DNA of 64,000 nucleotides from assembly GCF_002290085.1 (NCBI RefSeq), contig NZ_CP023173.1, positions 646,501 to 710,500 of the forward strand, given 5' to 3'. This DNA comes from Mesoplasma chauliocola (GTDB lineage Bacteria; Bacillota_I; Bacilli_A; Mycoplasmatales; Mycoplasmataceae). A program made the position numbers and the translations under genes. Shown in pieces: positions 42,170-53,534 of this stretch. The notes under the pieces were generated by a model. That model saw only the letters and a list, made by a program, of their open reading frames with translations, did no database searches and was not told the origin of the DNA. Numbering within the stretch: the stretch's first letter is position 1; every line of letters begins with the position of its first letter.

Positions 42170-42995
42170 ATTCTTCTACCTCTTCTATTCTTCTTAATAT
42201 AGATTCATCTTCTAATACCTCAGTAGTAAATCTAAATTCTAAAGTATCATTTTTTTGATTAATTACTGCAACTTGATGCCTAACCATATCTAATACGGCT
42301 AGAAAAGTTGAAATTAGGTTTATTAGATTTAACTCATATCCACTAATTACTTCTTCAAGTTTTCATTCTTTGTGCTTATTTGTTTTCATAACTTCAACAA
42401 TTGATTTTGCGATTACTTGAGGAGAAATGATTTCATTCTGAATAGGAGCGTAGGCATCTTCTAACAACATATCTTCATCATAATAGAAATCTTCTTGGAA
42501 ATTTTGTGCACGTTGCAATATTGATTGAAAAATTTCTGCAAACTCATCAATTCCAATATCTAGTGGGTTAACCATTAACTCATCATTTCTATCTGCAATT
42601 GATTGTACAAATGATTTCTTTGTTTTTGGCTTTGAATAAGTTTTCAAATATTCATCTTGCTTATTATAAAAATATTCACTAACTTCTTTAATTTGACCAT
42701 ATTGATTAAGTTGTTCTAATAAATCTTCAAACATAAATTCATCATTCAATTCTTCTTCGTCTTTAGGAAGCAAAATTCTTGATTTCATTTCAATCATTTG
42801 AGCAGCCATCACTAAATACTCACTTGCTAATTCAATGTCTAATTTTTGTTGACCTTCAATATATTTTAAATATTGATCAATAATTTCACTTAAATCAATT
42901 TCAAAAATATCAATTTTTTTATCTTTAACCATGTTTCATAATAAGTCCAATGGGCCAGAAAAGTTAGAAATATTTAATTCATCTCAATGTTGCAT
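42162..42995 (-). CDS. scpA: Segregation and condensation protein A (kleisin)
   Basis: Kleisin subunit of the SMC complex, 277 residues. NISNFSGPLDLLWNMVKDKKIDIFEI is the conserved N-terminus that binds the SMC neck, and YLVMAAQMIEMKSRILLP follows. The C-terminal winged helix that binds SMC heads ends at EVEEYE. The start at 42995 has AAGGAGAAAGAAT. It is the first gene of the six-gene operon to yebC. Confidence 0.93.
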
Positions 42996-43046
42996 ATTCT
43001 TTCTCCTTAGTTATTTATTATTTTATAATAAATAAGACTATTTTTC

Positions 43047-43886
43047 CTATTTATTAATTTGATTTAATTTTATAAGCTTTAATAATTCATTATCGTTTTT
43101 TAAATCTTTATGTAATTGTATTAGTGTTCTTATTACCAATATAAATAACAACTCTGTTTCTAAAGAAATATTGTATTTAGATTTTGGATCAGTAAATGAG
43201 TGTTCTAAATTATTTCTTAGTTTTCTTATATAATGAAAGGAAACAGATTTATTTAAAAGCTTTAAATAATCATTAAAAGCTAATTTTCTAACTGTTGTTT
43301 TAAATAATGGCATTGAAATGGAATCAAAATCTTTTGCAAAAATATAGTTAGTTTTTGTATCAATAGACTTCAAATTATACTTATCAACAATAAATACATT
43401 AATAAACATTAGTTTATCAAAAATAGAATATAAATATTTAAACATTAAAATTTGATCATGAAATTCTAATTCATTAATTCCAAATCTTTCATTAACACTA
43501 TCGTAATATTTTGTTTTTGAAGATCTGTTAATGTAATAATTAACAATCATTTTGATTTCAGAATAAATATAAATATTAAATAAATAATTTTTTATCATCA
43601 TTAAAGACAAAAGAGTTTTTAACAAATATAAAAATTCATGAGTATCTTTTGTTGCCACAATTTTTTTACTAGGTTTGATATCAATATCTAAAATGCGATT
43701 ATTTTTAATTAAATTTAAATTCAACCTGTATGCTAGTGTTGAATCCTTTAGTAAAACATCATCAATCATGTTGGCTATAAAGAATAAAATGTCATCAGCT
43801 TCAGATTGTTTAATTTTTTTATTTTTAACAACTTTAATTAGCTGCTTAATTTTTACTGAATACTCTGTTAATTTTAACTCATTCAT
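43047..43886 (-). CDS. Helical protein with an HEPN-type R-x4-H motif
   Basis: Basic, mostly helical protein of 279 residues without TM segments. Near the C-terminus, YIRKLRNNLEHSF contains R224-N225-x3-H229, the arrangement used by HEPN-domain RNases, followed by a long helix. Some HEPN proteins are toxins or antiviral effectors, others are inactive helpers. No nucleotidyltransferase antitoxin is adjacent. It is the last gene after argS, an MFS protein and a 189-residue unknown, 15 bases behind the latter. Family assignment rests on one motif and is tentative. Confidence 0.65.
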   Translation of the reverse strand: MNELKLTEYSVKIKQLIKVVKNKKIKQSEADDILFFIANMIDDVLLKDSTLAYRLNLNLIKNNRILDIDIKPSKKIVATKDTHEFLYLLKTLLSLMMIKNYLFNIYIYSEIKMIVNYYINRSSKTKYYDSVNERFGINELEFHDQILMFKYLYSIFDKLMFINVFIVDKYNLKSIDTKTNYIFAKDFDSISMPLFKTTVRKLAFNDYLKLLNKSVSFHYIRKLRNNLEHSFTDPKSKYNISLETELLFILVIRTLIQLHKDLKNDNELLKLIKLNQINK

Positions 43887-43901
43887 TTTATTGTCCTTCT
43901 T

Positions 43902-44471
43902 TTATTTTGATATCATTTCAAATACATTAGCATGTCATTTATATATTCTTATTATAATTTCATTTTGTTGTTTAAAAAAGTCTATTGCTAAATTTCCTGT
44001 TACTTTGTTTAATAACTGTGGGTTCTCTTCTATCAATTTTTCATTTGAAAAAACTACTATTTGTTTTTTTATTCATTCAACTAATTTTTTAGCATGCTCT
44101 TTTTCTTCTACACTTAATGTTTGCTTATTAAATTTATTTTCAAATTGATCCTTTGTATCTGAATTTAAACTTTGATAATAAAGTGCTTCTTTAAACATTG
44201 TGTCTTTCATTGCTAAATAAAATTTTTCCTCAAAATTTGTTATTTGATTTTGTTCAATAAATAACATAGCAAAAAGATCTGATTGAGTAACGAATAAGTG
44301 ATCATTATATGTTGCTACTTTTTTAACAATATTAGAAAATAGTTCATAAGTTTGAACTTCAATCTTTAAACTATTTTTTACTTCAAAGTACTTAATGAAA
44401 TCACGAAATACTTTATCATTAATTTTATTGTTAATTTTAATTTTTTTTATATACTTTAAATCGTGATTCAT
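43902..44471 (-). CDS. 189-residue protein of unknown function
   Basis: Unrecognised soluble, helical, lysine-rich protein starting MNHDLKYIKKIKINNKIND. It has no cysteines, P-loop or catalytic signature. It begins 8 bases after the MFS gene with AGAGG as ribosome site and ends 15 bases before the HEPN-like gene. The pair may act together; nothing in the sequence says how. Confidence 0.68.
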
Positions 44472-44479
44472 TTGTTCCT

Positions 44480-45964
44480 CTATTCTATAATAATTCTTGA
44501 ATTTATTTTTCTTTCAATTGATTGTTTTTCATATTCAGAGAATATTTGTCTAATGTTTGCATAGTCTACAAATTCTGCTATTACCTGGTCTATTCAAATT
44601 ACTGTTAAAAACAAGTAAATACCATTAATGAAAAATAGTGAAGCACAAGTTATTTTAATTATTTGTGTTATATTTTTTTCAAATTGAATAATATTTTCCA
44701 TATTTGTTTCATTAATAATTGAATTGATTGATTGATAAGTGAATAATCCTGTCTTTGTATAAATTATAGAATTAAATACAGTTATGACAAGAAATTGCCC
44801 TAGTATTAATGCTGATGCAATGTATCCAGTTACAGGAGTTCCTTTAGATGCTCTGTAGTTTCACATTATTGCAAATGCAAACCACATATAAAACAATACA
44901 AAATATGATGATCCAAATAATAAATTAGCAATAATAATTCAAATGTTATTAATAACAAATGTTGATATTAGCAAAGTTACTCCAGATATTAAAATTAAAC
45001 CCATAATTAAATTTTTAACTCCTACTTTTGGAAGCAAAAACTTATATAAAAAGAAGCCTAATGCAAATTGCCCAAATATGAATACCGCTTGATATTTTCT
45101 ATCTAATGAATGTAATCATTCAATATCATTATTAGTAATTTTAAAGTGTGCAACAAAATACATTTTAAAAATAGGTGATTGTACAAAACCATATATTATT
45201 CCCATAATTAAAGTTAATACAATTAGTTTAATTAAAGTTGACTTTGAAAATTTAATTAATTCTTCTTTTAACACAATTTTAAATTCGCCAATCTTATTTG
45301 GATTTTCACCAAAATTTTTAAAACTTAGAATTCCGCCAAAAATTAATAAAATAATACAAAATGCATTTAAAAATCAAAACTTATTATCAGCTAAAGTATT
45401 TAAATTAAAAATTCAATTTCCTATAAATGTAGAGAATGTTATAACAAGACCCACTGAAAATGAAACTTTTAATGGAAAAAGTTTGTTATATTTTTGTTCA
45501 TTTAAAAATAAAAAATATAAACTTTGTGATGAAATACTAAGCGCTAAAATAACTGCTTGAAAAATAATAACAAACTTAAATAATGTTGTATTATTTTCTG
45601 GTATTAATAACAACAATGCTGCAACAATTGAAGTTAAGATAGCAGCTCTAATTCAAATTCTTCTATTTTTCATTTTGCCTGTTAATCAAGTAGCAACAGG
45701 TTTTAGGAAAACTGCAAATAACATTGAGCTGCCAAATATCAATAATGCTACAACAATTGCAGGTGGTGATTTTTCAAACACATTACTCATTAAATTAGTA
45801 TTTTCTTGTGTTAGTATTGCAACTACTAGTCATACAATTAAAGTCTGAATGTAAAACCAAAATAATTTCTTTTCAAATTTATTCTTTTTATAAATTACAT
45901 ATAAAATTGCAAAACCTAAAACTATTATTAATGGTACAACAATGAATAAATCTCAGTTAAGCAT
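44480..45964 (-). CDS. MFS-like transporter
   Basis: Polytopic protein of 494 residues with about twelve hydrophobic helices and positively charged loops, such as GKMKNRRIWIR between helices 3 and 4. That loop resembles the short basic loop of the major facilitator superfamily. A hydrophilic segment in the centre (IGEFKIVLKEELIKFSK) separates two six-helix halves. The long C-terminal cytoplasmic tail is acidic then basic. The substrate is unknown. It starts 2 bases after the argS stop. Confidence 0.72.
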
Positions 45965-45966
45965 AA

Positions 45967-47628
45967 CTACATTGTTTCTAGTGCGCTAACACCAATTATA
46001 GAAAATGCATTTTGTAAAACTTGTAAAACTGAATATACTAAACCTAATCTTGCTTCACTAAGTTTGATTTCGTTTTCGTCAAGAATTTTTGTATCTGCAT
46101 AGTATGAGTGGAATTGTTTACATATTGTTTGAATGTATTCACAAATTAATTGTGGAGCTCTATTTTTTGACGCCATTTGAATTACTTGATTAAAATTATC
46201 TAAAGTTAATAATAATTCGATTTCTTTTTTACTATCTAATAGATTTGTTTTTACTAAATTAGCTTTAATATTTTTTTGATTTGCCTGATTGATAATTGAA
46301 TGACATCTAGCAGTTGCATATTGTGCATAATAGACAGGGTTGGTTGCATTTTTTTGTTGAACTAAATCTAAATCTAAATCCATATGTGAACTACTTGATT
46401 TTGATGCAAGCATATATCTTAGTGCATCTTTACCAACCATTTCCATAATATCTACTAATCAAACAGCGGTTCCTTTTCTTTTACTCATTTTATACTCTTG
46501 GCCGTCTTTAATTAATCTAACCATTTGAACCATTTCAATTTCTAATATATCCGGATTGTGGCCTAGTAATTGTAAACCAGCTCTCATTCTTTGAATATAA
46601 CCATGATGATCTCCACCTCAAATATTAATTAATGTATCTGCTTTTGTTCTATCAATTCGGATATTATGTGTAGCAAGATCTGGAACAATATAAGTTAATG
46701 ATCCATCTTTTTTAATTAAAACCCTATCTTTGTCATCGCCAAATTCTGTTGTTTTTAATCATAATGCCCCATCAGATTCATATACTGCATTTTTTTGTTT
46801 ATATTCTTCTAATAACTTTTCAATTTGATTTGTATCATACATTTCTTGCTCACTTGAATAATGATCAATAACAACACCAAAATCTTTTAATTGTTTTTTA
46901 ATTTCTATTAAAAAATAATCTGTTGCTTCTTTTCTAAAAATTTGATGTACTTTAGAATCTGAAATTGCATTTTCAGTGAAAGTGAAGTTTTTAAATTTAT
47001 CACCATATTTGTCAATTAAAGAACTTGCTAGATCATCATAAAATGTTCCACCATAAGTATTTGCTGGTTTTTCAGCTTCAATACCTAATGCTCATAAGTA
47101 GTGTACAAAAACTGTAACTGCTAAAATATTAATTTGATTACCTGCATCATTTGTGTAATATTCAGTTTGAACATCATATCCATCAAACTTCAGAACTTCT
47201 TCTAAAACTGAACCAGTGACTGCGTTTCTTGCGTGACCAACATGTAAAAAACCAGTTGGATTAGCTGATACATATTCAATATTAATAATTTTATTTTTCT
47301 TATCATTTTTACCATAAGATTCTTTCAAATTTGTAATATTAGTAATTGTTGAACTCAGGAATTCTGGGCTTAGTTTAATGTTAATAAAACCTGGACCAGC
47401 AATTTCAATTTCATCATAATAAGTTTTTTCTATTAGTAAATTTTTAATTTCATTAGCTAAAGCAATTGGATTTTGCTTCAATTCCTTTGCACTCATTAAT
47501 GCTAAAGTAGTTGAAAAATGACTATTAACATTATTTTTATTAATTTCAACAATAGGCTCTTTTTCGATATTTAATTTTTTAGCGATTTCTTTTAAATCCT
47601 CTTTAACGATACTAATAATATTCTTCAT
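45967..47628 (-). CDS. argS: Arginyl-tRNA synthetase
   Basis: Class I synthetase of 553 residues. The N-terminal Add-1 domain precedes [19 protein letters not shown] (HIGH-type motif HVGH) and the KMSKS-type loop [11 protein letters not shown]. The C-terminal DALR domain begins [18 protein letters not shown] and continues to the end. Many TGA-Trp codons split it under the standard code. It heads a four-gene transcription unit with the MFS and two unknown genes. Confidence 0.96.
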
Positions 47629-47650
47629 TTTTTATTCTCCACTTTCTAAG

Positions 47651-47679
47651 GAAAAAACATTTGTTTGAACAAATGTTTT
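47651..47679 (-). terminator. Terminator after frr
   Basis: Perfect 12-base stem AAAACATTTGTT/AACAAATGTTTT with a 2-base centre, giving a U run on the minus strand, 4 bases past the frr stop. Confidence 0.9.
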
Positions 47680-47682
47680 CTT

Positions 47683-48228
47683 CTATATTGCCATTAATTC
47701 TTTTTCTTTTATTTTTGAAATTTCATCTAATTTCTTTATGCTTGAATCAGTTATTTTTTGAATATCTGTTTCAATCCCTTTAACAACATCTTCACTAATT
47801 GATTTATCCTTTTTAGCAATGTCAATATTGTCTCTACGAATGTTTCTAATACGAACTTTAAAGTTTTCTAATTCTTTATTCATTTTTTTAACTAAATCTT
47901 TTCTTATCTCTTCTGTTAAAGCTGGTATATTAATTCTTACAACTTCTGCATCTGAAATTGGATTTAAATTTAAATCTGATTTATTAATTGCTGCAACCAC
48001 TTCTTGAATTAAACTTTTGTCTCAGGGTTTAATAACTAATAGTTGAGGTTCAGGTGTTGATATTTGTGCAGTTTGGTTTACTGGTGTTGGAGTTCCATAA
48101 TAATTAACCATAACTTTGTCCAACATTGAAGCACTAGCTCTACCTGTTCTAATTGTTTTAATATGTTCTTGTCAAGCAGCAACAGTATCTTCCATTTGTT
48201 GTTCTGCTAATAATAAAATTTCGTCCAT
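47683..48228 (-). CDS. frr: Ribosome recycling factor
   Basis: Protein of 181 residues that splits post-termination ribosomes with [33 protein letters not shown], the [13 protein letters not shown] region and [12 protein letters not shown] are family signatures. The start has AGGAGAAATATT. It follows pyrH by 10 bases, the conserved order. Confidence 0.96.
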
Positions 48229-48238
48229 AATATTTCTC

Positions 48239-48955
48239 CTATTCCTCTATAATTGTTGATTCTAATGAACCTTCCATAACTTTAATTATGTTATTTTTAC
48301 CTTGCATGTCAAATACTTCAATTGGAAGTTTTGCATCTTTTGCTAATGTTGCAGCTGTTAAATCCATTACACGTAATTGTTTTTCAGCTATTTCATGATG
48401 AGTTAATTTTGCATAAAATTTGGCTTTTGGGTTTTTGTTTGGATCTGAGTCATAAACTCCTTTAACACCGTTTTTTGCCATTAAAACAGCGTCAGCATCA
48501 ATCTCAATTGCACGAATTACAGAATTAGTGTCTGTTGTAAAGTAGGCAAACCCAGTTCCACCAACAAAAATTGAAATGTATCCTTCATTCATTTTTAATC
48601 TAGCTCTTTTAAAATTGTAATCATCTGTCACTGTTTCAATTGGTAAAGATGAGTAAACGTTAACTTTATCATAACCCAAACGTTTAATTGTTGATTCTAA
48701 TGCCAAACCGTTCATAACTGTTGCTAACATACCCATGTAGTCTGCATTAATTTGTGGCATATCAATATCTGTACCAAGTTTACCCCTTCAAATATTACCT
48801 CCACCAATTACAATCCCTAATTTTAATCCATTAGTTGCAAGTTCAACAATTTGTTTTGCAATGTCTTCTAATTTATCTTTGTTGTAAATTTCTTTTTCAC
48901 TCTTTAAAGCTTCACCGCTTAATTTCAGTAAAACTGTATTATATTTATATTTCAT
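48239..48955 (-). CDS. pyrH: UMP kinase
   Basis: Amino-acid-kinase-fold enzyme of 238 residues that makes UDP from UMP. LLKLSGEAL, the nucleotide loop GIVIGGGNIWRG, GTGFAYFTTDTNS and AKNGVKGVYDSDP are intact. Two regions are joined by a TGA-Trp near residue 56. GAGGTATT precedes the ATG. A TATAAT promoter lies 24 bases upstream. Confidence 0.96.
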
Positions 48956-48978
48956 GTAATACCTCATTCATCTTATTT

Positions 48979-49007
48979 ATTATACCCAAATTTTGATAAA
49001 AAAAGCA
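48979..49007 (-). promoter_or_regulatory. pyrH-frr promoter
   Basis: Minus strand TGCTTT (49002-49007), a 17-base spacer and TATAAT (48979-48984). The -35 hexamer lies inside the preceding terminator. Confidence 0.6.
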
Positions 49008-49023
49008 CTCCTAAGAATGCTTT
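48996..49023 (-). terminator. Terminator of the rpsB-tsf operon
   Basis: Minus-strand AAAGCATTC-TTAG-GAGTGCTTT followed by UUUU, just past the membrane-protein stop at 49026. Confidence 0.85.
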
Positions 49024-49025
49024 AA

Positions 49026-49586
49026 TTATTTATTTCTAATTGTTTTATTATGGTATGCTAATGCATCTTCATTATCAACTTTAACACCTATGATTTTTTC
49101 ATCGAAAAATGAAGCATCAACCATTTTTTTGCTAAATTTGATTTTTTTAGTCACTCTTTTTCCTTGTTTATAAAATACATAAATATTTGATGTCTTTGTA
49201 TCTTTAATAATTTTTGTAATGTTTTTATTATCAATTTTTTCTCCAATTAAATTAATTGAGTCTTTTGATAAGGCGACACCAAAATATGGAATAAAGAAGA
49301 ATAATGCAATAACTGCTATTACTAAACAAATCATACCAATTGTAGTCAAAATAATTGATGGTATATTTTTACTTGTTAAATCATCTTCATGTACAATAGC
49401 AATAACTATTCCCATTATTTCAGATGCACAAATTAAAACTAAAGTTACTATTGGTAATAGTAAACCATATTTTTTAGCTTTACTATCAATTTTTTTAAAT
49501 TGGTAATAGTAATATGCAAGTGTTAATACTAACAATAATGAAACTGCAATTAACACGATACTCATAATTAAAAATTTTGAACTCAT
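49026..49586 (-). CDS. Three-TM membrane protein with basic cytoplasmic domain, unknown role
   Basis: Unrecognised 186-residue protein. Hydrophobic helices lie at about 5-27, 43-63 and 78-105. They are followed by a soluble basic domain of about 80 residues with beta-like stretches such as TSNIYVFYKQGKRVTKKIKF. No known motif is seen. It starts 2 bases after tsf and is the last gene of the rpsB-tsf operon, so it should be highly transcribed. Confidence 0.75.
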   Translation of the reverse strand: MSSKFLIMSIVLIAVSLLLVLTLAYYYYQFKKIDSKAKKYGLLLPIVTLVLICASEIMGIVIAIVHEDDLTSKNIPSIILTTIGMICLVIAVIALFFFIPYFGVALSKDSINLIGEKIDNKNITKIIKDTKTSNIYVFYKQGKRVTKKIKFSKKMVDASFFDEKIIGVKVDNEDALAYHNKTIRNK

Positions 49587-49588
49587 AA

Positions 49589-50482
49589 TTAGTTACCTAA
49601 TTGAGCAGCAACTTCACTAGCGAAGTCAGTTACTACTTTCTCAATTCCTTCTCCAACTTCATATCTAATCATATCTATTAAAACAACTTTTTTAGATTCT
49701 AAAAATTGCCCTACTTTGAAACTTTCATCTACAACATATTGTTGGTCTACTAAACTAATTTCTGATAAACGTTTTGATAATTTACCTTTTAAGATGTTTT
49801 CTAAAACGTTTTCTGGTTTACCTTGTAATTTTGGATCTTCTTTAGCTTCAGCTTTAATGATGCTAAATTCTGATTCTTTAAATTCAGCTGGGATTTCTTC
49901 CATACTTTTGTATTGTGGGCTCATTGCAGCAACGTGCATTGCAAGATTGTATGCATCTGAAGCATCAATTGAACCTTTAAAATTCAATGCTACAGAAACT
50001 CTTTTATTTGCATGGTTATATAAAGTCGTTGTATTCCCAGTTTCTTTATTAATTAATGCAAATCTTCTTAATTGAATTTTTTCTCCAATTGTTGCAGTTG
50101 CATTAACTAATACTTGTTCGATTGTTTCATTATTTGATGTTACTAATGCTAAACCTTCTTCTAAAGTTTTGGCATTTGATGCTAACAATACATTAGCAAT
50201 TTCATCAATTAAGCCAATAAATTTTTCGTTTTGAGCAACGAAGTCTGTTTCAGAGTTAACTTCAAGAATAACTACTTTTTTGTCATCTTCTTTTGCTAAT
50301 GAAACACCTTCTGCTGCAACACGGTCTGATTTTTTAGCAGCTTTTGCTAATCCATTTTCTCTTAATCAAACGATAGCTTCATCAATGTTTCCATTTGTTG
50401 CTTCCAAAGCTTTTTTACAATCCATCATACCAGCTTGTGTAATTTCTCTTAATTCTTTAATTAATTGTGCGTTTACAGCCAT
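49589..50482 (-). CDS. tsf: Elongation factor Ts
   Basis: Guanine-nucleotide exchange factor for EF-Tu, 297 residues. The UBA-like N-terminus [33 protein letters not shown] and the core stretches [10 protein letters not shown] and [14 protein letters not shown] are typical. The start follows AGGAGAAAACAT. It lies 19 bases after rpsB. Confidence 0.97.
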
Positions 50483-50501
50483 ATATGTTTTCTCCTCTTA
50501 A

Positions 50502-51302
50502 TTAGTTTGTTGTATTTTCTGTTCTGTTAAAATTTCTGTTGTTTGAGTAGTGATTTTCGCCTTCTGTTCTTTCACGTTTAACAACAACTGTTTTTAAAAC
50601 TGAAGGCGCCATTTTTAAGTTTGCTCCATCAGCGAATGCATCAACCAATGCATTAATCATAATGTTTACTGATTCTTGTAAATCATCATTTGCTGGAATT
50701 GGTAAGTTTACAATATCTGGATCAACGTTTGTGTCACATAATCCAATTACTGGAATTTTTAATTTAATTGCTTCTTTAACAGCAATTTCGTCTGACTTAG
50801 GATCAACTACAACTAATGCTGCAGGTAATTTGCGCATTTGTTTGATTCCACCTAATGATTTTTCTAAGTTTGCTTTTTCTTTTAAAATTAAGATTTGTTC
50901 TTTTTTAGTTCTTAAAGCTAATTGTCCATTTTTTTCTGATTCTTCAATTTCTCATAAAGCTTTAATTCTTTTTACAATAGTTTTAAAGTTTGTTAAAGTT
51001 CCACCCAATCATCTTTGGTTAACATAGTAGTTGCCTGATCTTAAAGCAGCTTCTTTAACAGCTAATTTAGCTGAACGTCTTGTACCTACGAATAAAACTT
51101 TTTCTCCTTTAGCTCCGATTGTTTGTAATAATTTTTCAGCTTGTCTTAATTGAATTAAAGTTTTTTCTAAATCAATTACGTGGTTTTTTGATTTTGAACC
51201 ATAAATATATGGTGCCATTTTTGGATTTCATCTTTTTGTTTGGTGTCCATATTGAACACCAGCAGCAGATAATTCATCTCTTGTTACTTCTTTGTATGCC
51301 AT
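50502..51302 (-). CDS. rpsB: 30S ribosomal protein S2
   Basis: Protein of 266 residues. [47 protein letters not shown] and PALVVVDPKSDEIAVKEA-like stretches define S2. The C-terminal 30 residues are a mollicute-type basic/Asn-rich extension. The ribosome site is AAGGAGT. It has its own promoter and a structured leader, consistent with autoregulation by S2 as known in other bacteria. Confidence 0.97.
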
Positions 51303-51443
51303 TTTCTGTACTCCTTCTTTTATTTTGTATTTGTTAGGCTTCCAAACGATTCGAACACTACCACCCTTTTTACTAAATTTGGGCACTGGGTAAATGAATT
51401 CTCGTCTGTGATTGAATATCTATATTTTGTTAAATAATCAACT
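51303..51443 (-). ncRNA. Structured 5' leader of rpsB
   Basis: A roughly 140-base leader with GC-rich blocks far above the local average. Minus-strand CAGACGA (51402-51408) can pair with TCGTTTG (51343-51349), and inside it ACCC (51388-51391) with GGGT (51363-51366). The conserved-looking core is GGGTGGTAGTGTTCGAATCG. A binding site for S2 is likely by analogy; I cannot assign a named leader family. Confidence 0.6.
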
Positions 51444-51449
51444 TTTAAG

Positions 51450-51477
51450 ATTATATCAAAAAAAGCACTTTTTTAAA
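51450..51477 (-). promoter_or_regulatory. rpsB promoter
   Basis: Minus strand TTTAAA (51472-51477), a 16-base spacer and TATAAT (51450-51455). The start would be near 51443. Confidence 0.65.
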
Positions 51478-51485
51478 AGCGCTTA
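51457..51485 (-). terminator. Terminator after the 671-residue membrane protein
   Basis: Minus-strand AAGCGC pairs with GTGCTT (one G-U) across an AT-rich loop, then seven U. It overlaps the rpsB promoter. Confidence 0.7.
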
Positions 51486-51507
51486 AACTTTACAATATAG
51501 TGAAATA

Positions 51508-53523
51508 TTATTTTTTCTTTTTTTCCTTAGGTGTTAGTGTATAAATTTTGGGTGTATTTTTATATTTATAACGTTTTTCAAAATGACTTTCATTATCGAT
51601 GATTTCATTACTTTCTTGAATTTGTTCATACAGTGATCTTATAATTTCTTCACTTTGAATGGCCTCTTCTTCAGCATTTATTCCAGCATCAATAAATCTT
51701 GCAATTTTAATTTTACTTGCATTCTTTTCAACAATTTGTTTAATAATTGGCAAGTTAACAATAATATTCAACCCAATTTTCGGCCTAAAAATAATTGGCA
51801 ATATAATACAAACAGGTAAACTGGCAATTCCTGTAATTACAAAAACACTTATTAGGGTAGCTACATTTATTGGATTTATTACTACACTTATAATTTCATT
51901 AGCCGGTTTTACTTCAATACTAATTAGTGCAAATTGACTTAAACCAAACTGAATAAATAACGAAGTTGCAACAACAGGAACTAATAGAAAAATAAAATTT
52001 GGAATGACATTTTTAAGTGATGAATTATATGTTACATGTGTTCAAGTAAATGACCATAAAAAGAAATAAGTTATCATCATAAAAATAAGTTTTATTATGT
52101 AAAAAAACTGAATCATCTGTGGAATCCAATTATCAGTACCTCCTGAATTAAATTTAAAAAAGTATAAAGATAAAAGAGTTATACCAGATGTTAAAACATA
52201 TCAAGTTGCTATTAAGTTTAATCATTTAGTTGTTTTCTTTTCAACGCCTTTTGCTTGAATTAAAACATATTGCCCTTGTACAATAATAATTGCTCCAGTT
52301 GATAGACCAAACAAAATTGAAAATGTTGATCCTGAAAATATATATTGTAATGCTTGAGCTTGATAAAATGCACTAATATCACTGCCATCAAAATCCCTAG
52401 CAATAACATTCCCAAAAAGTCCAGTAGCGATAAATGGAGTTAAAATTGAAATCATAACAAAACTAAATGCTGCAACAATATATGTATACAATTCATAGTT
52501 TGTATAAGTCTTTCATTCAATTCTTCCTTCTCTTAAAATTTGAGCTATGAAATATTCTCTAAAAGAAACTATAAAATTAAGCATAATGATTCGAATATTT
52601 ATTCCAACAATCATGTAAATAGAAAGCATAGATGTTGTTCTCAAGCCAGCTGTACCCAAAACAACAAAAAGAATAATAATGTCTGCATTCATCAAAGTAT
52701 TTGTTCCTAAAGATGAGAAAAATAATTTTGATGATTTTCTAACAATGTTATGGTCGTTAAAATCAGAATAAAATTTAATTCATGGATATTTTCTTTTGAC
52801 GTATCACATAATCATAAAACCACGTATAAATGGATAAACAATAATTGGTAAAAATACCACAACAGGTGATATTGTTGATTCTCTATAATTAACAATATTA
52901 AGTAAAGTAATAATTATTGTATAAATTAATACATCGGTAAATAATATAATCGCTCTTCTTAAATAATTTTGTTTGTCTGCTTCTAAAACGTTTTCATAAA
53001 TACCAAATATTGATGAACTAACAACTTGCTTAAATCCAAAGAAAAAACAAACTAATCCCATCTCTCATAAATGAATTGACATTAATCCATTAGGGCTTGT
53101 TAAACTTGTTACAATTTCCTCTCCTTGTAAAAAATGCGGTGCTAAAGCAATTTCAAGAGGATATAGAATTGAAACTAAAGTAACTAAGAACAAACCTCTT
53201 CAAAGTTTATTTCTATAATTTCTTTTTGAAGTTGAAAATATTTCATTTGCACTTATTCAATCTTTTTCCATTATTGGTTTTGCCATTAAAATAACAGTTG
53301 TTATTCCCAATGCACCTTCACAAGTTCCACCAATAATTGCCATTGACATAGAAATTCTTACGAACCCATTAAACTCAGTACCATAAGCACTAAGTATTCA
53401 GTAAATCATAAGAATTTGGATTAGGGTGTTTGTAAGAGAAATTGCAACTCCTACTAATGCGCTTCAAACACTAGATCTAGTTGAAGTTTTCATAACAATA
53501 TTTTCAGTAGTTTCAAGCTGCAT
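51508..53523 (-). CDS. Large polytopic membrane protein (flippase-like), unknown substrate
   Basis: Protein of 671 residues with about 13-14 hydrophobic helices through residue 590, then a hydrophilic tail of about 75 residues ending KEKKKK. Two similar multi-helix halves, few charged residues in the helices and small basic loops resemble polysaccharide/lipid flippases of the MOP superfamily. No diagnostic motif is visible, so this is tentative. It has one of the strongest ribosome sites here, TAGGAGGTGGAGAA. It is the last gene after CPBP protease and RluD genes. Confidence 0.68.
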
Positions 53524-53534
53524 TTCTCCACCTC

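Noticed and set aside
43902..44471. Nucleotidyltransferase antitoxin partner for the HEPN-like protein
   Set aside because: No GS-x-DxD signature is visible in the 189-residue protein.
51303..51443. T-box or tRNA-like element in the rpsB leader
   Set aside because: No T-box consensus, specifier or cloverleaf can be drawn; kept only as a structured leader.
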